Shown piece after piece: positions 11,281-23,172 of a stretch of DNA of 64,000 nt. Source of the DNA: Typhlomys cinereus (lineage: Eukaryota; Chordata; Mammalia; Rodentia; Platacanthomyidae); assembly GCA_023101885.1 (NCBI GenBank), contig JALPQD010000836.1:254144-318143 (forward strand), in the 5' to 3' direction. Under the pieces are notes generated by a model. The model saw only the letters and a list, made by a program, of their open reading frames with translations, searched no databases and was not told the origin of the DNA. The translations under genes and the position numbers were made by a program. Position 1 is the stretch's first letter, and each line of letters opens with the position of its first letter.

Positions 11281-11740
11281 TTTTTCTTTTTCTTTTTCTT
11301 TTTTCTTTTTCTTGAGTAAGATAGAAGGCATACATAGACTGGAATATAACTCAGTTGATTCCATGCTCAGCACTGACTGAAAAAAAAAAGCCTTTGGATC
11401 TGAAGAGCTGGCTCTGCCTCTCAAGCAGAAGGTCCTGATTTCAGCTCCCAGGTCCCATGTAAAAAAACACCAGGTGGAAATGGCAGTGGCCTGCATGCAC
11501 TTCTGGCCCTGGTGAGTTGAGCCTGGGAAATCCCAGAGCTAAGTTAAAAGGAGCTAGAAGCAATCCAAGATGATGCTGGAAGTCACCCTTGGTCCTCCAC
11601 AGTTATACACTGTGCTCTCTGGTACACGTACACACACACACACACGCACACACACACGCACACACACACACACACACACACAGAAAATAAATAAATAAAT
11701 AAATAAATAAATAAAGTAATTTTTGAAAAAATCACCCATC
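11281..11740 (+). repeat. ID-like piece and tRNA-headed SINE, sense, with (CA)n and (AAAT)n tail
   Basis: A TC-rich tract (11,281-11,315) and an ID-like piece (11,325-11,385) precede a SINE head. The head reads gaagagctggctctgcctct, caagcagaaggtcctgattt and ccaggtcccatgtaaaaaaac. The body (ctggccctggtgag, gcctgggaaatcccagag) ends in (CA)n at 11,630-11,681 and (AAAT)n at 11,684-11,714. Same family as 972-1290, an older subfamily. Confidence 0.75.
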
Positions 11741-11771
11741 CTTCCCTTACTTGAGGGAGCCTTTTAAGTCA

Positions 11772-11925
11772 GCCTTAGTGGCTCACACCTGTAACCCAAG
11801 ACTCAGGAGGATGAAGCAGGAGAATTGCCATGAGTTCAAGACCAACCTGGTCTATAGATGAAGCCCTGTTTGCTCTCCCCCCCCCAAAAAAAAAGAAAAG
11901 AAAGAAAGAAGACTGTGTATGTGTA
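11772..11925 (+). repeat. B1 SINE, sense
   Basis: gtggctcacacctgtaaccc, ctcaggaggatgaagcagg and gagttcaagaccaacctgg give a clear B1 with an A-rich tail after a C-run at 11,877-11,885. Confidence 0.9.
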
Positions 11926-11954
11926 AGATTTGTCTATGTATAGTTCCATAAAAA

Positions 11955-12194
11955 GGAATTAAGGGGATGGGGAAAGTGACATAATCATTAAAAGGACTGA
12001 GGACCTGAGTTTGATTCCCTATATGATTATGATTATGATTCCCATATTAGGAAAGCTGGCATGGTGCAGGCAGGAGGATCCTGGGATGAACTGATAATCT
12101 TTAGATTAATGCAAAAACCTTATCTCAAAGAAGGTAGATGGTGTTCCTGAGGATGACACCAGAGTCTGTCCTGAGCCTCCACATGCATGTGTGT

Positions 12195-12229
<35 letters not shown>

Positions 12230-12350
12230 TTTAAAAAATGAATTAAAATGGACTAGGTGTGGGAGAATCAAGAATTCACTGTTATCTTTTGTTGCATAGA
12301 ATTTCAGGCAACTTGGGCTACTTGGAAATCTATCTCAAAAAAAGAAAAAA
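11955..12350 (+). repeat. B4-like SINE, sense, with (CA)n, then a B1 fragment
   Basis: The head (gaggacctgagtttgattcc) includes a short ATGATT triplication at 12,023-12,040. A B1-like middle (aggcaggaggatcctggg) and a (CA)n tail (12,198-12,228) follow. Positions 12,246-12,350 hold a separate B1 3' fragment (ggcaacttgggctacttgg) with an A-rich tail. Confidence 0.6.
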
Positions 12351-12354
12351 GTCA

Positions 12355-12879
12355 TCTACAGGTGAAAATACAATACAGGGTAACAAAGAAAAAGAAAGAT
12401 AGGCAATGTGCCTTGATATATAACTTGTGCATTTGTCTCCATGCTTGCTTTACATCACTAAAAGAGCAGAATTGAATCAAATGAAAAGGGCAATTCTTAA
12501 AGATGGAAAACAAATTGAGACCGATGAACCTAACTGTGAATCACTTGGTAGCATTTCCATACAGAGAAAAAACAATTACTTCAAGCAACTTTAAAATGCA
12601 GTATTTTGCCTACGCATCCTGGGGGACAAAAGAATTGTGAAGAAATTTAAAACTGTGGTTAGTAGTCACGATTAGCAGAATGTTGTTATCTGGAAACTAT
12701 TATAGCTCTATTGAAAACTGAAATGAAATTCAACTTCAGGTCAATATCATTCAGAACACAGATAATATATTCAGTGTGAGAGCAAAAGGATAATATATAA
12801 AAATCAAAAAAGTTAAACCAATACACGGGACTCTTAAATTTGAATTGCAGATACAAAGATGAACTCTGAATTACTTTTT
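12355..12879. other. Unassigned AT-rich sequence
   Basis: No supported feature. Confidence 0.3.
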
Positions 12880-13090
12880 CTTAAATATATTTTATTAGGA
12901 AGAGGGAGGGAAGGAGAGAGACAGACAAAAACTCAGCAAGAGGAACAGAGAACATGTAGGCATGCATATGGAAGGCAGAGGATGGAAACATTGTTTTCTT
13001 CGGTCGTGTGACCCCTGGGTTCAGACTTAGGTTGTCAAGTTTTTGTGTAGGTGCCCATACCTGCTGAGCTATCTCGCTGATCCTGTTTAT
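12880..13090 (-). repeat. tRNA-derived SINE, antisense
   Basis: A TTTTATT-type tail complement, a GA-rich segment and gcatgcatatggaaggcagagg lead to the head complement (acctgctgagctatctcgctg). Confidence 0.7.
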
Positions 13091-13189
13091 CTTTCTTAAA
13101 GAATATATCTTCCAGCTCTGGTGTGCACACCCACATAGAATCAACAAAACCAGTCATCTTGAACATCAGCAGTGTGATTGCCCAGAGAA

Positions 13190-13310
13190 GCTGTTTCGAT
13201 GACTTACAACTATATCCCTACACTCAGGAGGCAGGAGGATTGCTGCAAGTTCCAAGCCAGCCTGGGTAACAGAGTGAGTTCCTGACATGATAAGAAAAAA
13301 GAACAGGGAA
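13190..13310 (+). repeat. B1 SINE, sense
   Basis: ctacactcaggaggcaggag, gattgctgcaagttccaag and ccagcctgggtaacagag match the B1 core. Confidence 0.85.
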
Positions 13311-13930
13311 GGAAGAATAAAAGAGCCATCCCTGAAGGGCAAGCTTCTAGTCTGTAAGAAGGCATTTGGGGCAGGAATGAAGATAAATAGTGACTGTAAC
13401 CAACAAGTATATTAAAAATCTATGAGTTCATAACGATACTTAAGGACAAACTCACCGGTCATCATTTGGAGCTTGTCAGGGTATCATTACTCATTTGTTT
13501 TCATTATTGTGGAAATAAGGAAAGAATTGAGCATTTTTCCTGGATTTCCTGTGCATATTATAAAATGATCACATAATTGCTTCACATAAGTAATTGTAGG
13601 AAAGTAATGATTGTAATTGTAGGAAAAAAAGTGATAAAGTTAGATAGTCATCATTTTGCAACCCTGGGACATTAAGGATCTAGACTGATTTCAAATAGCT
13701 ACATTAAAGGCTGAGGAGAACCTTACCACAAGGATCAGGTTGTTTCTTTTGGAATCTACTGACCAATCTCAATCTTGCATTCTAGATCTTTTGTAATACA
13801 ATCAGAAGAGTGCAGTAACATCGTGAAAGGATTTTCCCTAAAAAAATTGAACCAGTCTGATCATGTCTCTAACATCTTACACAGGATTCAGGAGATGGAA
13901 GGGAAGTTATTTTACATTATGAGAAGCAAC
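13311..13930. other. Unassigned AT-rich sequence
   Basis: Contains a short imperfect repetition of gtaattgtaggaaa near 13,588-13,628. No gene signal. Confidence 0.3.
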
Positions 13931-13932
13931 CA

Positions 13933-14372
13933 ACATGAGCCTGAGATGGCTCCATGGTAAAAGTGCTTGCTGTGTAAGCCTGATGACCGAGTTTCATCTC
14001 CAGAACCCATGGACAGGTGGGAGAAGAGAACAGATTTCACCTAATTGTCTTGTAACCAGCCTTATCCAAAATGTAGGAAATTTCCCCCTTTATTTTGTAT
14101 GTGTTACCTTCCCATATCCATATGTAGAGACCAGAGAAGGATGTCATGTGCCTTCCTCTGTTCCTCTCCATCTTATTTCTCTGAAAAAGGGTCTCTTATA
14201 GAACTTGACATTTTTTGTCTCCAGCAGACCATGTGGCCAGCTCTGCCCATCTCAGTCCTCCTCTGCCAGCATGACAGGTGCGTGTGAAGCCTGGGGTGCT
14301 GGCACCTCAAACTCAGGTCCTCCCGTTTGCACAGCAAATACTCTTATTCAGCCATCTCCCTGGCCTTCAAAC
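13933..14372. repeat. Two SINEs in opposite orientation: tRNA-headed (+) and B4-like (-)
   Basis: Positions 13,933-14,040 read as a sense SINE (gcctgatgaccgagtttcatc, ccagaacccatggacaggtg). Positions 14,085-14,372 read as an antisense B4-like element, with a TG/TATG tail complement, a degraded B1 core and a tattcagccatctccctggc head complement. Confidence 0.65.
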
Positions 14373-14540
14373 TGTGATATATTTTAAAGGAAGAATGATT
14401 CTCCAATAAATCACCCATTCTGAGGATGAAAGGGGAGGGGATGAACCATTACAAGATTTATAGGACATCATAACCAGATAGAATGTGGGACCCCTGTTTG
14501 AATGCCTTTGAGACAACCATGGAAATTTTTATTGTGTTTC
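14373..14540. other. Unassigned sequence
   Basis: Short spacer with no recognisable content. Confidence 0.3.
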
Positions 14541-14750
14541 ATTTTTTTCACTTATTTATTTACTTTTAGATAGGGTCTCATATCGCCCAAGTTGATTGCA
14601 GATTTGTTATATAACTGAGAATGACTTTGAAGTTCTGATCTTCCTGCCTCCATCTCTAAAATGCTAGGATTATAGTACCTAGTTTATGAGGTTCTGGGGA
14701 TTGAACTGTGCATGCTAGGCAAACACTTTACATCTCAGCTTCATTGAGTA
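14541..14750 (-). repeat. B1 piece plus ID-like head, antisense (degraded B4?)
   Basis: agatagggtctcatatcgcc and cttcctgcctccatctctaa are B1 complement. ctggggattgaactgtgcatg, then caaacactttacatctcagc, is an ID-like complement. The order fits an antisense B4. Confidence 0.65.
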
Positions 14751-16164
14751 GTTCAAAAAGGTTGGAAAAATATTAATGTAATCATAATACTCACTGGAGG
14801 ACTTTGAGAAAGCTTTTGTAGTTTGCTGTGTATGTATGTATACATATATGCATTTGTATATATTCATGTGGTATATATTTATTTTTGTATTTCATTCAGT
14901 AATACTGTATTCTTTTTTCCTCTGGCAGGAGAGTCAGGCAGTGCTCCTGAGACTATCTGCTTTCTCGTCTTGGACTTGGAGTGAGTAAACCTGAGCGGAG
15001 CCTCCATTCAAGATAAAATGAATGTGCAGTAAGAGTGAGGATAAACTATGATTGCTTTCAGCAACTGACATGAGGCTTGTCATTGCAGCATAACTCAGTC
15101 TATCTGATTTAGGATAACCTCAATATAGTAAGAAAATAATGGATTCTGAAAGTAGCCTTCAGTTGGCAAGACATTGGTGATAACAGCTTCCATACTGGCC
15201 AAGAGAGAAAGCTCACTCAGTATTCTTTCTTTGTGTCCTGCTGGAGCAGGGACAAATGTGGTACTTGTTGGCTTTTGTTTATGATTCTGGGGTTGGTTCT
15301 GTTTTGTTCCATGAGTACCTGCCTCAATCTCTTTTGGTTAGACCCCCATTCTGGCTCTGTAGGACTTTAACTCATCTTTTCACAAGAATGGGAGTTGAAA
15401 GCAGTTCCCCTTTGGCAGTATCATAATTGCTGGCTTTTCCTTTCTAGTCAAAATGACCTTTCTCACAGTAGGAGGCCAGGTCTTCTGTACCTAAAACCAG
15501 AGCAGCGGAAGCAGAGAATGCAGTGATCACAGCATGAGATGACTGAGGAGACATGTCCAGCACTGTGAGAACATGGTGAAGGAAATGATTGGAAACTTTG
15601 ACCCAGCCTGGACGTAGGAGCTCTGAGATATTAGCCTGATGGGATGTTAAGAACTCCTTCCCCATCTTCAGGCAGGATCTGGAATTTTTTTTTCCCCTCT
15701 AGCTTAATCTCGGTGTGCTTGGAACCACAACTTGAATTTAGCAGCTCTCTTGGTTCTCTATGGAATCCCACTGCACTGGAATGTAATTTATTTGCCCGTG
15801 GCCTAAAATCCTAGCAAACGTTCCTTAGAATGAGAGCTTTGTCTCAAAGCTCTTTTCCAATGGAAAGGTAGCAGTGCTTTCTGGCTCACCATAGGTACCG
15901 TCTCTGAGTGCTGATAGTATTACAGACACTGAGGCAACAATTAGCTATCCAGTCCTCCAGGAAGTTTATAGTAGGGATCCTTGCCCACTTGCCTAAGTTT
16001 GATCCATCCTGGAATTTGGAGTTGCTTGGAGCTGATCTGGAAGGCTGACGTGGGCCAGGGACTGGACTTTATGAACTAAGAACCTCATGGCAAAGAAACT
16101 TTTTTTTTTTCTATTTCATTACTTTTGCTATTTTATCTGTTGGTTGTTATTAGGTATGTTACAG
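14751..16164. other. Unassigned low-copy sequence
   Basis: About 1.4 kb with no classifiable repeat except a TATG/TATA-rich patch (14,830-14,880). A 73-codon minus-strand frame at 15,444-15,665 has no recognised motif. No island or splice-framed ORF is seen. Confidence 0.35.
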
Positions 16165-16540
16165 TAGAGAAAACATGCATGTCTGAGCATGCATGTATAG
16201 TTAGAGGACAACTGTGTAGTATTGGTCAGCTCTTTCCACGACCCTTTTTGTGGGTTCTAGGGATTAAATTTTAGATTGTCAGGTTTACACGGTGCACTCT
16301 TCTAACCCCTGAGTAATCTTGACACTCATCCCACATTTTTTTTTTTTGAGACAGGGTCCTTGACTTCATTATGTAAGTGAGGATAACTTGAAGCTTCTCA
16401 TCCTCCTTCTTCTGTCTCCTGGCTGGGATTACAGACATATTGTGCCATGTATGATTTATACAATGCTGGAGATAAAACCTAGGGTTTCGTGTATGCTAGG
16501 CAAGTACTGTACCAACTGACCTATATCCCTAGCCTTATTA
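16165..16540 (-). repeat. tRNA-SINE then B1/ID (B4-like), antisense
   Basis: Positions 16,165-16,325 show a SINE complement (tctagggattaaattttag; cccctgagtaatcttgac). Positions 16,335-16,540 show a T-run, B1 complement (gagacagggtccttgacttc; ctggctgggattacagac) and an ID complement (ctaggcaagtactgtacc). Confidence 0.7.
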
Positions 16541-16559
16541 TCTTTAAAAATGTGTTCTC

Positions 16560-17010
16560 TATCTGCTCTTAATTAACATATAAAATAGTAGCACTTCACT
16601 TGCCTTACCCACTTGTACTCTCCCACCCCCAATATTCCTGTTCCTACATTCCTATCATGTGTATTCTATTACCCTCCTTAACCTCCTCCATGAAAATGTT
16701 TCTTTCCCTTCTCTTGGGGCCCTTTGTGGTTTCCTGACCTTCCACACTCATTCTCACATAAGTAAATGAATATAAAAATTACAAGCTAGGCTCCACGTGT
16801 TAGAGAGAACCTGTGCTATTTCTTTCTCAGCTCAAACTGCCTCATGTTAATATAGCATTTTCCAGTCCCATCAGTTTTTTTCTGATAATTTTATAATTTT
16901 AGTTTTCTTAATAGCTGAACTCCATTGTGTATGTACCACCATTTTCTTCATTCACGTTTATAGACATCTAGGCTGCTTCCGTTTGTTTGCTATTACATGC
17001 AAAGCAACAA
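16560..17010 (-). mobile_element. Old rodent L1 3' end, antisense
   Basis: Complement of a 3' UTR followed by the ORF2 end. Landmarks are ctgaactccattgtgtatgt, catctaggctgcttccg and cccatcag in a pyrimidine-rich context. It is diverged, short and 5' truncated. The rest of the element is absent. Confidence 0.7.
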
Positions 17011-17019
17011 TGAACAATG

Positions 17020-18534
17020 TGCAAGTTAGCTGTGTGACATTTAAGGGAAGGAGTTGCAGCTCACAGGTTTACTTGAAGGCAATGAGAGAGCAAACATTAG
17101 GCGAGAGCCAGCAAGATCCTGAGAGTAGTATGTTGCAGTATGTTTCCAAGTTGGACCTGTCTGCCAGTGGTTTTGAGTCCTGGGAGAAGAAGAAAAGGGG
17201 AGAAGGAGAGGAGGAGGGGAGAGCAGCTGCAGTAAATGTGAAGTGAAAATGAAAAGCTGTCATTTGTTCCTGATGCCTCATCTGGGAACACCCTCCCACC
17301 CCCTCTGTGTCCTGTCCTATTCTGACCTGTCTGACACTCCCCCAAGCCCTCTTGGCTCCTCATTTCTTCAGTGACTGTGTTTTGAGACTCAGACATTTTT
17401 CCAGGATTACTTTTCAGCCTTCTCTCAGAGAGAGAGAGAAAGAGAGACACTGCGCAAGTGACAGATTTGACTGAATATGTAGTAGCCTGAATTTGTATCC
17501 TTTTGCTAATGTTGCTTATTCCCCCAGAGTCTTTCTGTCTCACGCAGAGCAGTAACCCCACTTTGAGGCCACCTGCCACTTTGGTGGTCAGTTATTAGGC
17601 ACACAAGGCACATCCTTGGCCCAGGTCCTAATGCTGTCACATGGGCTTCATGCCTCAGTGCCATCCATCAACTGATGAGGAGCACTGATATGCAACTAAA
17701 TGTCCTAATTTCCCTGTCTCAGTGGGATGTTCTGTAGTGCCTTCTCGCCTGTTCCTCAAATGGTCCCCTGCGGAACTGAGCCATAGTTACTCCCAGCAGT
17801 AATCCCTCATCATCCTTCAAGAACTCTCTCTTTTCTGTCTGCCACTTCACCCACCTGCTTGCTTCTGTTTCCTGGCAACACCTCTCATACTACCTACCCA
17901 CCCTCCGCTCCTCCCCAGGGGAGACTTTCTGAATACATGTAAACCATGCCTCCTGGTCTTCTGTTTTTCCTGCAGTGCCACTAATTTCAGTTCCGTATGC
18001 CTTCCCGCCTTCATAGCTTCGTGGTGCATTGGGCCTTTCACCTCACAGCTGGCATCTCATTAACATCTCTGAGGAACAGGGAACCTTCTACGCTGTGTTG
18101 CAGTTAGTAGAAACAACAGAAATGTAAATGTGTCTTCCTCTTCCTCACTCTTGCCAGTGCTTTTTTTTGTAGATGGAAGTGGTGAGGAAACTTCCCGCTC
18201 CTTGATGTGGATTGAGTATTATTATTATGGCCTGTCAGAAAGGCAGAATCAATGGTAGTGTACTTGCATGCTCTTTGGAAACAGACAGAGCAGGAGTTGG
18301 ACAGAGTGCATCATGGTGTAAAAGCAGAGAGGATATCGGGCCTTGCGACATCGCTCTGTGTACTAGCGGGCACTTAATATAACCACTGAGACAGATGGAA
18401 GCCAGTCCTGTGGAGGGACTGGCACTGGGGAGGGTGAGAGTGAAACCAGACCAACCTTTTAAGGGATGTCTACCTTGAAATCTCTTAAATATATTATTAT
18501 TTAAATTTTTATTTGTTTTATTTGAGAAAAAGGA
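17020..18534. other. Unassigned low-copy sequence
   Basis: About 1.5 kb free of clear SINE/L1 content, with a purine-rich patch (17,185-17,225) and a GA tract (17,427-17,446). The longest frame is minus 17,097-17,579 (160 codons). It is Ser-rich and spans simple sequence, and its start and end lack splice context, so I do not call it a gene. Confidence 0.35.
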
Positions 18535-18712
18535 AGGAGGAAAAGGAGAGAGAGAGAGAGAATATGGGCATGCATGCCACGGTGAACTGGTGGAGGTCAG
18601 AGGACAACTTTTGCGAGTCACTTTCTCCTTGCGGGTTTCAAGGAATTGAACTCAGGTCATGATGTTCGTGAACAGGCATCTTACCTGCTGAGTTATCTCA
18701 CAGGCAGGGGCT
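18535..18712 (-). repeat. tRNA-derived SINE, antisense, with (GA)n
   Basis: A (GA)n tract, tgggcatgcatgccacgg, ggtggaggtcagaggacaac and a head complement (cttacctgctgagttatctc). Confidence 0.8.
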
Positions 18713-19184
18713 TTGAAGATTTTTTTCTTTTTAGCCTTCAATTTTATGTGACTTGAAATATATGCACTTTGCTAAGATGTGTTTGATTCCCGCATTTATT
18801 ATTAAGTAACTTAATGAACTAGCACATTCATAGATTAATCAGGCATGAAGGGGTATGTTCCCCCTCAAGTGAAAGGCCTGCTGACAGATCTGTATGAAGC
18901 TGAAAGTTCTATCATATTATATTTGAACTTGATTAGAATCTTGTAAGGAAAAAAGAGTTTCTCAACACATTAAAGAAAGCCTAGAACAGGATAATATGAA
19001 GAGATGAATCAGCTAAGGCCACTAGCAAGAATATGACTCAAGTCTTCGGGAAAATGAAATTTGTAGATAGCTGCTTTCAAATCATGTAGACTCTTGGAAC
19101 TTTAGGATTCAATGAAGTTCAAAGTAATAATGCTTATTGAGTATTCTCTTTCTCATTTTTCTCTCTCTCTCTTTTCTCCCCCTA
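18713..19184. other. Unassigned sequence
   Basis: No supported feature. A short TC-rich tract lies near 19,150-19,180. Confidence 0.3.
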
Positions 19185-19450
19185 TCCTGAATTGAAAGGT
19201 ATAAAGAAGCAACTACACTACCACTGACCTATACCCTCAGTCCTTTATTGAAGATACTCTTGGATTCAAGGACTCCCTAAGATTTAGTATGAATTTTTTC
19301 TTTTTGACAGGAAGGTTTGAGGAAGGGCTTTACTATGTAACCTAGGCTATTCTCCAACTCGCTGTGTAGCCTACACTGGCCTCAACTCGCTATCCTCCTG
19401 CCGTAAGCCTTTCCATTGTTGGGTTTAATATCTGCGTGCCCCTGAGCCTG
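19185..19450 (-). repeat. ID-like piece and B1 SINE, antisense
   Basis: Positions 19,190-19,245 resemble an ID complement. Positions 19,300-19,450 contain a degraded B1 complement (ttactatgtaacctaggct; actcgctatcctcctgcc). Confidence 0.55.
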
Positions 19451-20165
19451 GCTTGAGTTGTGAAACATTTCTGGAGAAAAGATTTGTAGTCATATCAGAT
19501 TCCCAGTTGTGTTTGTGGTTCCCAAGTAAAGGTCTGTAATGTATTTGAAGAAACAAACCGCTACCTCCATAATTAGTCTGAGGGTCATGTTACCAAGCTG
19601 ACATACATGTTTGTGTAAGTGTGAGCATGAGGTTTGTGTCCACTTGGATTGGACCTGAAGCTCTTGATCTTTTGTTTAATAATGGCATGACCCTGGCCTA
19701 GGAGTTCATCTCATCTAGTCTATTTTCCCTCCTCTGAAAGGAGAATCTTATACCTGTGTTGCTATAAAGACTAGAAAGAATGTATGTGACTTGGACTTCT
19801 CTGTGTTACAGGTCACTGTGTTGCTTAAGTTTATCTGCAGAGAACTGAATGGACTTACTGGTTTAAGTAATTGAAGGGTTTGAAGCAAAAGAATCTAGGC
19901 TGAGTATTCAGTGCCCACAAATGGACCTTAGAGCCACACTGCAGGGTAGGGACACCGTGGAAGCTGCTGTGCCTTCTATTTTCAGGAAGCCACTTGCTGA
20001 ATTGGGAAGCTGCCACAGCAGTTGTTGGTCATGGTCATCCACACAGATTCTGTCAGGCAGCCTTATGAGCAGAAACCTGTCTCCACTGTCCCAGGCTTCC
20101 AATCACCACCCCCAGCAGCTGCAGCCTGCCCTGCCTTTTGGCTGCAGAGCCAGCCTGAAAGCCAT
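19451..20165. other. Unassigned low-copy sequence
   Basis: Includes a GC-balanced segment (19,910-20,165) just before the CTTC tract, with no start, splice or domain evidence of a gene. Confidence 0.35.
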
Positions 20166-20402
20166 CGCTGCTTCCTCTTCCCTTCCTCCCTTCCTCCCTT
20201 CCTCCCTCCCTCCTTTCTCCTCCCTCCCTTTCTCCCTCCCTCCCTCCCTTCCTTTCTTCTTTCCTTATTCCTTCCTTGCTTTCTTTCTTGCTTGCTTCTC
20301 TCTCTTGCCTTCCTTCCTTCCTTCCTTCCTTCCTTCCTTCCTTCCTTCCTTCCTTCCTTCCTTCCTTCCTTCCTTCCTTCCTTCCTTCCTTCTTTCCTTC
20401 CT
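20166..20402. repeat. (CTTC)n homopyrimidine tract
   Basis: Almost uninterrupted pyrimidines on the plus strand over about 240 bp, with an essentially pure CTTC tetranucleotide run at about 20,308-20,391. A T-run follows at 20,413-20,430. The composition can form intramolecular triplexes. Open frames reading Pro-Ser-Phe-Leu repeats here are artefacts. Confidence 0.95.
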
Positions 20403-20429
20403 TGTTTCTTTGGTTTTTTTTTTTTTTTT

Positions 20430-20660
20430 TGATTGGTTTGGCTTTGGGGTTTTTGTTTGTTTTTTATTTTATTTTATTTATTTGCATGTGTGTGTATAAA
20501 AGAGAGAGAAAGAATGAATGCATGCTGTTGCATATTGGTAGAGGTCAGAGGTTAATTCTCAGAAGTTAGGTCTCGCTTTTCACTATGTGGGCTTCCAGGG
20601 ATTGAACTCAGGTTGCCAGGTCTTCAAGCAAGTACTTTCTCTCAGAGCCATCTCATGGAC
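20430..20660 (-). repeat. tRNA-derived SINE, antisense
   Basis: TTTTATTT-type tail complement, AG-rich segment, gcatgctgttgcatattgg, gtagaggtcagaggttaatt, ttccagggattgaactcagg and ctcagagccatctcatggac. Confidence 0.8.
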
Positions 20661-20667
20661 CCACTTT

Positions 20668-20712
20668 TTTTTAACTTTATTTATATATTCATTCATTCAT
20701 TCATTCATTCAT

Positions 20713-20766
<54 letters not shown>

Positions 20767-20977
20767 CAGAGAGCACTATGTGTGGAGGACCAAGGATGAC
20801 TTCAGGAATCATTCTGGATTACATCTATCTCCTTTTTGCTTTGTTCTTGGATTTCCAGGCTCTGCCCACTAGGGCCATTGCCATTTCTGCCTGGCATTTG
20901 TGTTTGGGATCTGCGATCCAAAGTCAGAACCTTCTACCTATGAGGGTCTTAACCCCTGAATCATCTCTCCTGCCCCT
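20668..20977 (-). repeat. tRNA-headed SINE (older subfamily), antisense, with (ATTC)n and (TG)n
   Basis: Complement of the tail as (ATTC)n at 20,689-20,714 and (TG)n at 20,715-20,752. Then tatcagagagcactatgtgt, ggatttccaggctctgccc and cttaacccctgaatcatctc. Same family as 972-1290 and 11,390-11,740. Confidence 0.85.
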
Positions 20978-20979
20978 AC

Positions 20980-21128
20980 TTTGGTTTTTTTAAAATAAGA
21001 CTGTAGCCCCCTCTGGCCTGGAATGAGTTAATGCAGTCTAAATTGACCTTGAATTCAAGGCAGTTCTCCTGCCTCACCCTCCTGAGTGCTGGGATTCTAG
21101 GTGTGAGCCACCATACCTGGTTCTTGTG
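20980..21128 (-). repeat. B1 SINE, antisense
   Basis: gaccttgaattcaaggcag, cctgcctcaccctcctgag and tgctgggattctaggtgtg mark a B1 complement. Confidence 0.9.
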
Positions 21129-21404
21129 ACCATTTCTAAAGTAGAAACAAAGGAAGAGTGGGGAGAAAAGACAGGGCTCCTGCTTCATAATGTGACTTGA
21201 GGTACTGTCTCACCGCAGGACCTTAGTCACAAGAGAGTCTGCAAAATGCAGGGTTTTAAAATTAATCTTTCTTCCTCTCCAATAGAAGACGGCATGCCAA
21301 AGAGAGATTAGTATGGGCTATTAACTGTTCATTTGCTCCATGCACACTAACACCTTTTGTCAAAGTATTATTAGTACTTTTTATTATTCTTAAATTATAA
21401 AAGC

Positions 21405-21535
21405 AATATATAAAGCCAGGCATAGTGGTGAATTCCAGCACCCAGAAGGCAAAGAAAGACAGGAGGACTGTCACAAGTTCTAAGTGGTAGGCTAGCCCAT
21501 CCTATGTCAACAAATAAACACAGCTTCCATATCTA
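21405..21535 (+). repeat. B1 SINE, sense, diverged
   Basis: agccaggcatagtggtgaat, ttccagcacccagaaggc, and later ggaggactgtcacaagttc match a B1 in order. Confidence 0.75.
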
Positions 21536-21683
21536 CAAAAAATGAAGTGTAGATAAAAAATGCAATGCTTCTCCCCACCTCTTCAACTCCCACATTGCTT
21601 CCCCCCATATTAGCAGTCATTCACTGTGTATTTATTTAGTCTTTAATGTGGGCATATAATATGAATGTACAGGTACATATGTA
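21536..21683. other. Spacer before L1 #2
   Basis: AT-rich spacer. The first copy of the L1 #2 target-site duplication begins at 21,684. Confidence 0.3.
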
Positions 21684-22764
21684 CATCGTAAGCTTCTTTT
21701 TTTTTATGGTGGTTAACCTCCATTTATTTCTCTAGTTATGTGGATTCCAGTTCTAGTTACTTTTTTTTTAATTTCAGCTCATACAAACTCATTAGGTACA
21801 CCAGTTCCCTCCCTCCCTCCTCCTCCCCCCGAACCCCTTCCTCCTCCTCCCCACTCCTCTCCCTTCCCATCCCCCAGTGCCTCCCGCCCCAATTCCCAGA
21901 GAGTCCTTTCTTGTGCATGTCTGATTTTCCTCTGGGCCCTCCTCTCCGATGACGTACAAGGACCCAGTGGCCTTTCCCTGAACCCTTTCCCGTGTTCCCC
22001 TTAGGTATAGGAACACTGCTGTGGCTGCCAATCCTTTGCCTCCAAGGATCTTGGTGCCTTTAGCAGATGCTAGACTTTGTGAGGTCAACAGTGTGTTGGA
22101 CAATGCGCAGGGCATGCAAAGTCCAATTATGATTGCTTCAGCCCTAACTAGTATAGAGTATCTTACATATCATTGCTCCTCCCATCCTTTTGCTCTTACA
22201 CTCTTACCGCCCCCTCTTCCGCAAATTTCCCTGAGCTTCAAGATGGGGAGAGACTAAGCTGGCCTAGTTCTAGGTGGTTGATATAGAGTCTCTGAAGTTC
22301 TGGATTGTGGTTTGTTGATTTTCTTTTGCAGTTTTGCTGCTCCTGCAATGCCCTTCACTCCATCCTGGTGGGCATTGTATGTTACCCCCTGGCCAGAGAC
22401 AAAAAGCTGTTAAACTAGAGTCTTGTGATAAAAGCACATTCAAAGGTAGATGTAATAAAAGTGGGAAACCACAGTGAGGGAGGGGTCTATCACCCATTTG
22501 CAAAATGGTTACTTTTTATCTGCCAGACTATATGCCCTCCTCTTCTGGTGAGATCACTCCCCCTCAGTAGTAAATGATCAGGAACAAAAGTCTGTGAACT
22601 TAATCAGATGTCTCATTACTTATTTGGGTCCTTGGTGGAGGCCTATTTTCCCTGCTGTAACATGGTCCCTTCTCTCCTTGTTTCTGGTGTGGCCCTCCTA
22701 CCCCATCCCTCCTGTTCATAATCCTTGGAATTACTGTCTCTAGGTGGGCTGGGTGGATTTGGTA

Positions 22765-23172
22765 CTAGGAGCCACCTATTAGGGAGTACATACGGCGCTT
22801 AATTTTCTGGGTTTGGGATACTTCACTTAATATAATTGTTTCTAATGACATCCATTTCCCGGCAAATTCCAGTAATTCATCATTTTTGATGGCTGAGTAG
22901 TACTCCATTGTATAGATGTACCACAGTTTCCTTATCCACTCGTCAACTGTTGGACATTTGGGCTGATTCCATGACTTTGCTATTGTAAACAGTGCTGCTA
23001 TGAACATGGTCGTGCTTGTGCTATCGAGGTGAACCTCTGCTGTATGGGGGGTTATTCCCAAAAGTGGAATAGCAGGGTCATATGGCATTTCAATCTTTAA
23101 TTTCTTTAAGAATCTCCAGACAGCTCGCCAGAGTGGCTGTATGAGCCTGCATTCCCACCAGCAATGTAGCAA
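22765..23172 (-). pseudogene. L1 #2 ORF2 C-terminal end
   Basis: The minus frame begins within the Cys-rich motif (LHCWWECRL) and continues through MFIAALFTIAKSWNQPKCPT, MEYYSAIKNDELLEFAGKWM and SLETIILSEVSQTQKIK to the ORF2 terminus. It is separated from the upstream frame by a 10-nt deletion at about 23,222 relative to L1 #1. Confidence 0.95.

Noticed and set aside
15405..15440. tttggcagtatcataattgc resembling the start of U4 snRNA
   Set aside because: Similarity stops after about ten bases. No U4 body or terminator-like context.
17097..17579. 160-codon minus-strand frame
   Set aside because: Ser-rich, no motif, crosses GA/TC simple sequence, and lacks splice or tail evidence.
20022..20569. 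Frames encoding repeated Leu-Pro-Ser-Phe
   Set aside because: Translation of the CTTC microsatellite.
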